A stretch of DNA of 22,883 bases from a virus, in IMG/VR virus record IMGVR_UViG_3300028837_001956, positions 1 to 22,883 of that record; one strand, given 5' to 3'. The position numbers and the translations under genes are program-made. Positions within the stretch are counted from its first letter, which is position 1, and the number at the start of each line of letters is the position of its first letter. Positions 19,870 to 22,883 of the stretch are shown here, in pieces. The notes beneath the pieces are model-generated. The model saw only the letters and a program-made list of their open reading frames with translations. It made no database searches and was not told where the DNA came from.

Positions 19870-21477
19870 TTACGTAAGCAAACGCAGACCTTTGTAGAAA
19901 TAAACGCCTCTTTTGTACTTCTCGAACCGGTCTTTCATGAGATTTCCAAACTTCTTCTGTGACATGGAACTCTTCTTGCTCACGTTCTCCGTAAACCACT
20001 CCTTAAACGCATCATATAAACCCGATGCCGGAGCCTCAGCCTCCGGATCGATATGACAGCACTGATCCAGAAAGTCACCCAGGAGATCTTCATCCCGTTT
20101 GTATTCGGCAGTGGCATCAATAATCACCTTTGGCGGAGCCAGACCCATTTGCTGCCATCGGATGCACCCGCGCACCAACCACGCCAATATCCCCGGCGCT
20201 TCCTCCATAAGCTTATCAGGCAGATCTTTGTCCGCCCGCAGCTCATTGTCCTTTTGTGGTTCTCGATCGACAAAACTGAAAGGGAAGGGGATTAAGTGCA
20301 CCCGCTGCCAGAAGGCGAAATCATTGGCAGGCGCATGGGGCTTGTGATTAGTCAATAAGATGAGTGTGTGTGTGGGTAGAAAGTAGGTCTCATATCGGTC
20401 GTGGGGCGCCCGGCCCACCAGACTGTCACTGCCGGAGAGCCACTTAACCCGGGAAGGAGAAAACCGGCGGCCCTCATCAGCTTCGGATCCGAAGGCGATC
20501 CGGAGGCCTCGCAGGGCCATGATGTCCGGACTGGGACCGGAAGAGTTCTTGACCCGGCCCTGATCCAGAAGCATCTCCGACTGGATTGGTGCCGCCAGGG
20601 CTCCCAAAATCTTTGAGACTGTTTCGACGATGGTGGTCTTCCCGTTCCGGCCCTGGCCCCACATGATCGGGAGGATATTTTCCTTAACGAGTCCTGTGCT
20701 GGCATAGCCAAGAAGGCGATTGATGTACGCCTGCAACTCTTTGGCCTGGTCTTTGGCCTCATCAGTTTCCGCCTTGGCCCCGCCGAAAATCTGATACAGG
20801 GTCTCCTCCCAGATGGGCGCCGGCGCATCGATCCCCTGGTATTCGACCGGCGAGGCCTTGGAGATCATATCTGAGGGTAGACCCGGGCGGATCTCCCCGG
20901 TGCGCAGATCGATCACCCCGTTTTTACAACCTAAGAGCCAGGGATCCTGATCCAACTCATCACCCAAAATATCAAGACTGTGCTGAAGGTTGACCGCCGA
21001 GAACCTGAGACAATTCATTCTCCCGTTTTCTGTCCGCAGCCGGCTCACCCGTTTGTAAATATCCTCCTGGGTCTCCTTCAGGGATCCGGCCCGCCTGGTA
21101 TCCTTTTTCTGCATGGCCCAATCGATCTCCTTGACCAGATCCCGGGCATCCTGCAGGTACCTCTGCGCCACATTTTCCACCGAGGCCACGGCCCGCTGCC
21201 GGATATCCCGATCCCAATGATGCCCGGCCCAGGCCAGCCACTCCCCGCTGCTCTGATTCAACAAAAACTTGCCGTCATGAAGCGCAGAAAAAAGCATCCC
21301 ATCCCCTAACTGATTGGCATAAAGACAATCCCTGACAAAGCGGGAATCAACCTCCCCATTTCCGCCCGCCCGGGTTTCCGCTTGCTTTTTCTCGGCCCGA
21401 TGCTTAGATTCATCTTCAACACGTTTACGGACCATCTCCTCAACTGACTTTTCACCCATAAACAGATCCCAATCCAC
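19870..21477 (-). CDS. Phage primase-helicase, SF3/D5-type
   Basis: A 535-residue superfamily 3 helicase of the phage/plasmid D5 or P4-alpha type that unwinds DNA at phage replication forks. The N-terminal 170 residues match the D5 N-terminal region (CKNGVIDLRTGEIRPGLPSD at 184-203 is characteristic). Helicase motifs are Walker A IMWGQGRNGKTT (271-282), a Walker B-like ALRGLRIAFGSEADE (321-335) and motif C LILLTNHKP (372-380). The C-terminal 90 residues form a winged-helix-like region. The primase active domain is missing, matching the separate primase gene downstream. The start is uncertain: GTG 21477 and ATG 21459 both lack a good ribosome binding site, and the frame stays open further upstream into the attachment region. 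Confidence 0.92.
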   Translation of the reverse strand: MDWDLFMGEKSVEEMVRKRVEDESKHRAEKKQAETRAGGNGEVDSRFVRDCLYANQLGDGMLFSALHDGKFLLNQSSGEWLAWAGHHWDRDIRQRAVASVENVAQRYLQDARDLVKEIDWAMQKKDTRRAGSLKETQEDIYKRVSRLRTENGRMNCLRFSAVNLQHSLDILGDELDQDPWLLGCKNGVIDLRTGEIRPGLPSDMISKASPVEYQGIDAPAPIWEETLYQIFGGAKAETDEAKDQAKELQAYINRLLGYASTGLVKENILPIMWGQGRNGKTTIVETVSKILGALAAPIQSEMLLDQGRVKNSSGPSPDIMALRGLRIAFGSEADEGRRFSPSRVKWLSGSDSLVGRAPHDRYETYFLPTHTLILLTNHKPHAPANDFAFWQRVHLIPFPFSFVDREPQKDNELRADKDLPDKLMEEAPGILAWLVRGCIRWQQMGLAPPKVIIDATAEYKRDEDLLGDFLDQCCHIDPEAEAPASGLYDAFKEWFTENVSKKSSMSQKKFGNLMKDRFEKYKRGVYFYKGLRLLT

Positions 21478-21478
21478 C

Positions 21479-21498
21479 GGTCCGATTCGGTCCGATCC
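21479..21498. repeat. GGTCCGAT double repeat, helicase side
   Basis: GGTCCGATTCGGTCCGATCC contains two GGTCCGAT units. A near-identical pair lies at 21710-21727 on the other side of the tRNA fragment. Such paired short repeats on both sides of a core are what integrase arm sites look like. Confidence 0.7.
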
Positions 21499-21559
21499 AG
21501 TAGCACTTACAGTATATTTGGTGCTATTTAATGCCGGTTGGTAAAAGCGAGGTGTAATA

Positions 21560-21690
21560 ATTTCAATAAGTTATGCTACTTGAGGTAAGGTGTGTTCGCC
21601 TGCTAAGCGAGTGTAGGGCGAAAGTTCTACCGAGGGTTCGAATCCCTCTCTCTCCGCCATTTCAATAACTTACATCGCATCCTTATTGAA
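21560..21690. repeat. TTCAATAA repeats around the tRNA fragment
   Basis: Direct copies ATTTCAATAAGTTA (21560-21573) and ATTTCAATAACTTA (21659-21672) differ by one base and flank the tRNA fragment. An inverted TTCAATAAGG (21690-21681) overlaps the integrase stop. They may be recombinase binding sites. Confidence 0.65.
21595..21659 (+). other. 3' part of a tRNA-Ser(GCU) gene: phage attachment site
   Basis: Anticodon stem TTCGC/GCGAG with loop CTGCTAA (anticodon GCT at 21602-21604), a long class II variable arm (GTAG...CTAC), T arm GAGGG-TTCGAAT-CCCTC, acceptor 3' strand TCTCTCC, discriminator G and CCA (21657-21659). The matching 5' acceptor GGAGAGA is absent upstream and only a vague D-loop-like GAGGTAAGG is seen, so this is not a complete tRNA. 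Tyrosine integrases commonly use the 3' half of tRNA genes as the crossover core, and the integrase gene ends 24 bases away. Confidence 0.85.
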
Positions 21691-22735
21691 TACCCTCTTT
21701 AACCTTACTGGTCCGATCGGTCCGATGTTGATTTTCAACACTATCTAAAATGTCCACCGCTCGTTGAATTGCCGATGGAAGTATATGTGCATAGGTGTCG
21801 GTTGTCGTGGCCCGTTCGTGGCCCAAATATGCCTGAACCGCCGGCAGGGGTGCATTTAATGTTAAGAGACTTGAAGCGCCTAAATGCCGCAACGCATGTA
21901 ACGTAAATGGCTGCACCTGGGCTTGCTTACATAAGCGGAGCATCATATGATCCAGAAAATCGGTATTGAATTGAAAAACTCTGGGATCTGATTTATCGCG
22001 TTTCTGATATCGAGAGTGTAAGATCCTGCGAAGAGTTTTAGTCATCGCCTTGGGCTTCGGAGTCAAGGTGCCATTTTTACGTTTCTTGGTCCAAGCAATA
22101 AGCGACCATGAACCAAAATTAATATCCCGGTCCCACAATAGGCGCTGCGCCTCAATGCGCCTCAAACCTGCGTGAAATATGGTTTCCAAAAAATTAGCCT
22201 CATCAATAGAGGCAACCAGCTTAACCGCCGTATAATCGTGAATCGGTGGGGTGTATCTCACTGCGAGATCCTCGCCCATTTTATCAATGTCATTGGCGGG
22301 ATTAAAAAGCACAGCCTGTTTCCCAAAATGCCAGTTAAACATCGCGCGAATATCCCGGAGATCACGATTATATGTGGATTTTCCCGAATCGATCCGTGTA
22401 TCCAGATACGATTCGATGTCCTCTTTGGTCAATTTATCGACCGGCTTATCTCCGATCTGAAAAAGAAGACTTGTTAGCACGAAATACTTTTGCCGTAGCG
22501 TATTGGTCGCCATTCTTCGTTTTTCGCAATATTCGAGATATTTGAGGATTATCTCTTTCAAGCAAGCGGAGGGAATCCCCCCTGTTTGAGTTGGAGCATT
22601 TACCCGGGTCCGTTTTTCCGCCTCTGCGAGGATCGCCCCCCTTTGGGTCGAAAATCCCTCCGTTTTGTACCTTTGTCTTTGGTGTTCGAATTTGTACTTC
22701 CACTTTTTTGTTTTTGGATCCTGCCATACGCTCAT
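21683..22735 (-). CDS. int: Tyrosine-type integrase
   Basis: A 350-residue site-specific recombinase. It has a short N-terminal arm-binding region (MSVWQDPKTKKWKYKFEHQR), a SAM-like core-binding domain (about 55-150) and a catalytic domain with Arg192 (AGLRRIEA), Lys in TKKRKNG (216-222), His280-x2-Arg283 (LHALRHLG), His306 (YLGHERATT) and nucleophile Tyr315 (TDTYAH). It would integrate and excise the phage at the adjacent tRNA-Ser site. The start ATG 22735 follows a G-rich GGGGGTGGG stretch and lies inside the upstream HTH open frame. The C-terminus (HRTDRTSKVKEG) is encoded by GGTCCGAT repeats that recur across the attachment site, so the gene end and attachment region overlap. It could belong to this phage or to a neighbouring element in the same tRNA. 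Confidence 0.95.
   Translation of the reverse strand: MSVWQDPKTKKWKYKFEHQRQRYKTEGFSTQRGAILAEAEKRTRVNAPTQTGGIPSACLKEIILKYLEYCEKRRMATNTLRQKYFVLTSLLFQIGDKPVDKLTKEDIESYLDTRIDSGKSTYNRDLRDIRAMFNWHFGKQAVLFNPANDIDKMGEDLAVRYTPPIHDYTAVKLVASIDEANFLETIFHAGLRRIEAQRLLWDRDINFGSWSLIAWTKKRKNGTLTPKPKAMTKTLRRILHSRYQKRDKSDPRVFQFNTDFLDHMMLRLCKQAQVQPFTLHALRHLGASSLLTLNAPLPAVQAYLGHERATTTDTYAHILPSAIQRAVDILDSVENQHRTDRTSKVKEGIQ
21710..21727. repeat. GGTCCGAT double repeat, integrase side
   Basis: GGTCCGATCGGTCCGATG, two overlapping-style GGTCCGAT units inside the 3' end of the integrase gene, matching the pair at 21479-21498. Confidence 0.7.
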
Positions 22736-22883
22736 AGCCCACCCCCTTCTTGATTTTCAGATACATTAGCACATCCGAAATATCGAAGCGAGCGGCTTTC
22801 AGGTCAGTACCGGTTCCGACGAAAAAATGGGGATACTCCCGCCAGAGCCTACGCACGTTTGACCGGGTGGCCCGTAAGTATTG
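22446..22883 (-). CDS. Excisionase-like helix-turn-helix protein, partial (start beyond window)
   Basis: The open frame enters from the right edge: QYLRATRSNVRRLWREYPHF followed by FVGTGTDLKAARFDISDVLM. The pattern of a short helix, aromatic turn and DISDVLMYL helix resembles small HTH excisionase/regulator proteins that sit just upstream of integrase genes. The frame does not stop there: it runs about 290 bases into the integrase gene in a different frame (to 22446), producing Lys/Arg/Gly-rich sequence with no domain character. Either the true gene carries a long overlapping tail, or a frame change has removed its normal stop near 22735. Only the part right of about 22735 is convincingly coding. 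Confidence 0.6.
   Translation of the reverse strand, partial: QYLRATRSNVRRLWREYPHFFVGTGTDLKAARFDISDVLMYLKIKKGVGYERMAGSKNKKVEVQIRTPKTKVQNGGIFDPKGGDPRRGGKTDPGKCSNSNRGDSLRLLERDNPQISRILRKTKNGDQYATAKVFRANKSSFSDRR

Noticed and set aside
20352-20828. 158-codon minus-strand open frame
   Set aside because: Out-of-frame shadow of the primase-helicase, covering its Walker A region.
21560-21659. Complete tRNA gene
   Set aside because: The 3' half is clear, but no 5' acceptor strand GGAGAGA and no proper D stem are present upstream, so it is a fragment.

Overview
The window holds the packaging, head and first tail genes plus the replication and integration genes of a lambda-like siphophage (temperate phage or prophage). 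Every gene I accept as coding lies on the minus strand, so the map reads from right (integrase) to left (tail). The host is probably a Gram-negative bacterium of the deltaproteobacterial/Desulfobacterota kind. That is inference: the gaps are full of dispersed low-complexity repeats (GGAAATT, TGGATACTGG, GGTTCAAAGG, CTCTGACCTC words and a long GAACCGC...GCGGTTC hairpin) of a sort I associate with such genomes. No rRNA or taxonomic marker is present.

Layout, right to left. (1) 22883-21480: the end of an excisionase-like helix-turn-helix gene, a tyrosine integrase, and an attachment region built on the 3' half of a tRNA-Ser(GCU) gene flanked by short repeats. (2) 21477-16707: replication and early genes, namely an SF3/D5-type primase-helicase, an AT-rich non-coding interval, a tiny gene interrupted by an in-frame TAG, a DUF1643 protein overlapping an ASCH protein, a CHC2/Toprim primase, and three small genes including a 54-residue zinc ribbon. 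(3) 16506-14638: a ParB-like protein and a small membrane protein. (4) 14582-11494: candidate small terminase, a small conserved protein, and the large terminase. (5) 11453-9231: a block of small accessory genes (zinc-finger protein, HTH proteins, HNH nuclease) absent from lambda at this place. (6) 9212-9047: a compact regulatory patch with four 10-bp direct repeats, a promoter-like sequence and a strong intrinsic terminator. (7) 8970-171: head and tail genes in the exact lambda order W, B, C/Nu3, D, E, FII-like, Z, U, V.

The gene order fits one transcription programme: the terminase packages DNA through the portal into a procapsid made by the capsid protein, with the S49 protease and its nested scaffold as assembly factors. 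The decoration protein stabilises the head and the W/FII/Z/U/V homologues complete the head-tail joint and tail tube.

Most unusual points: the major capsid gene is split by a -1 frame change at a run of six Gs. A structured dispersed repeat is translated in frame inside the large terminase. The primase gene ends in a perfect 26-bp inverted repeat. A protein domain appears inserted into the U-like tail protein. The attachment site lies between the integrase and the rest of the phage, as expected of attP in a non-integrated phage or of a junction between tandem elements.
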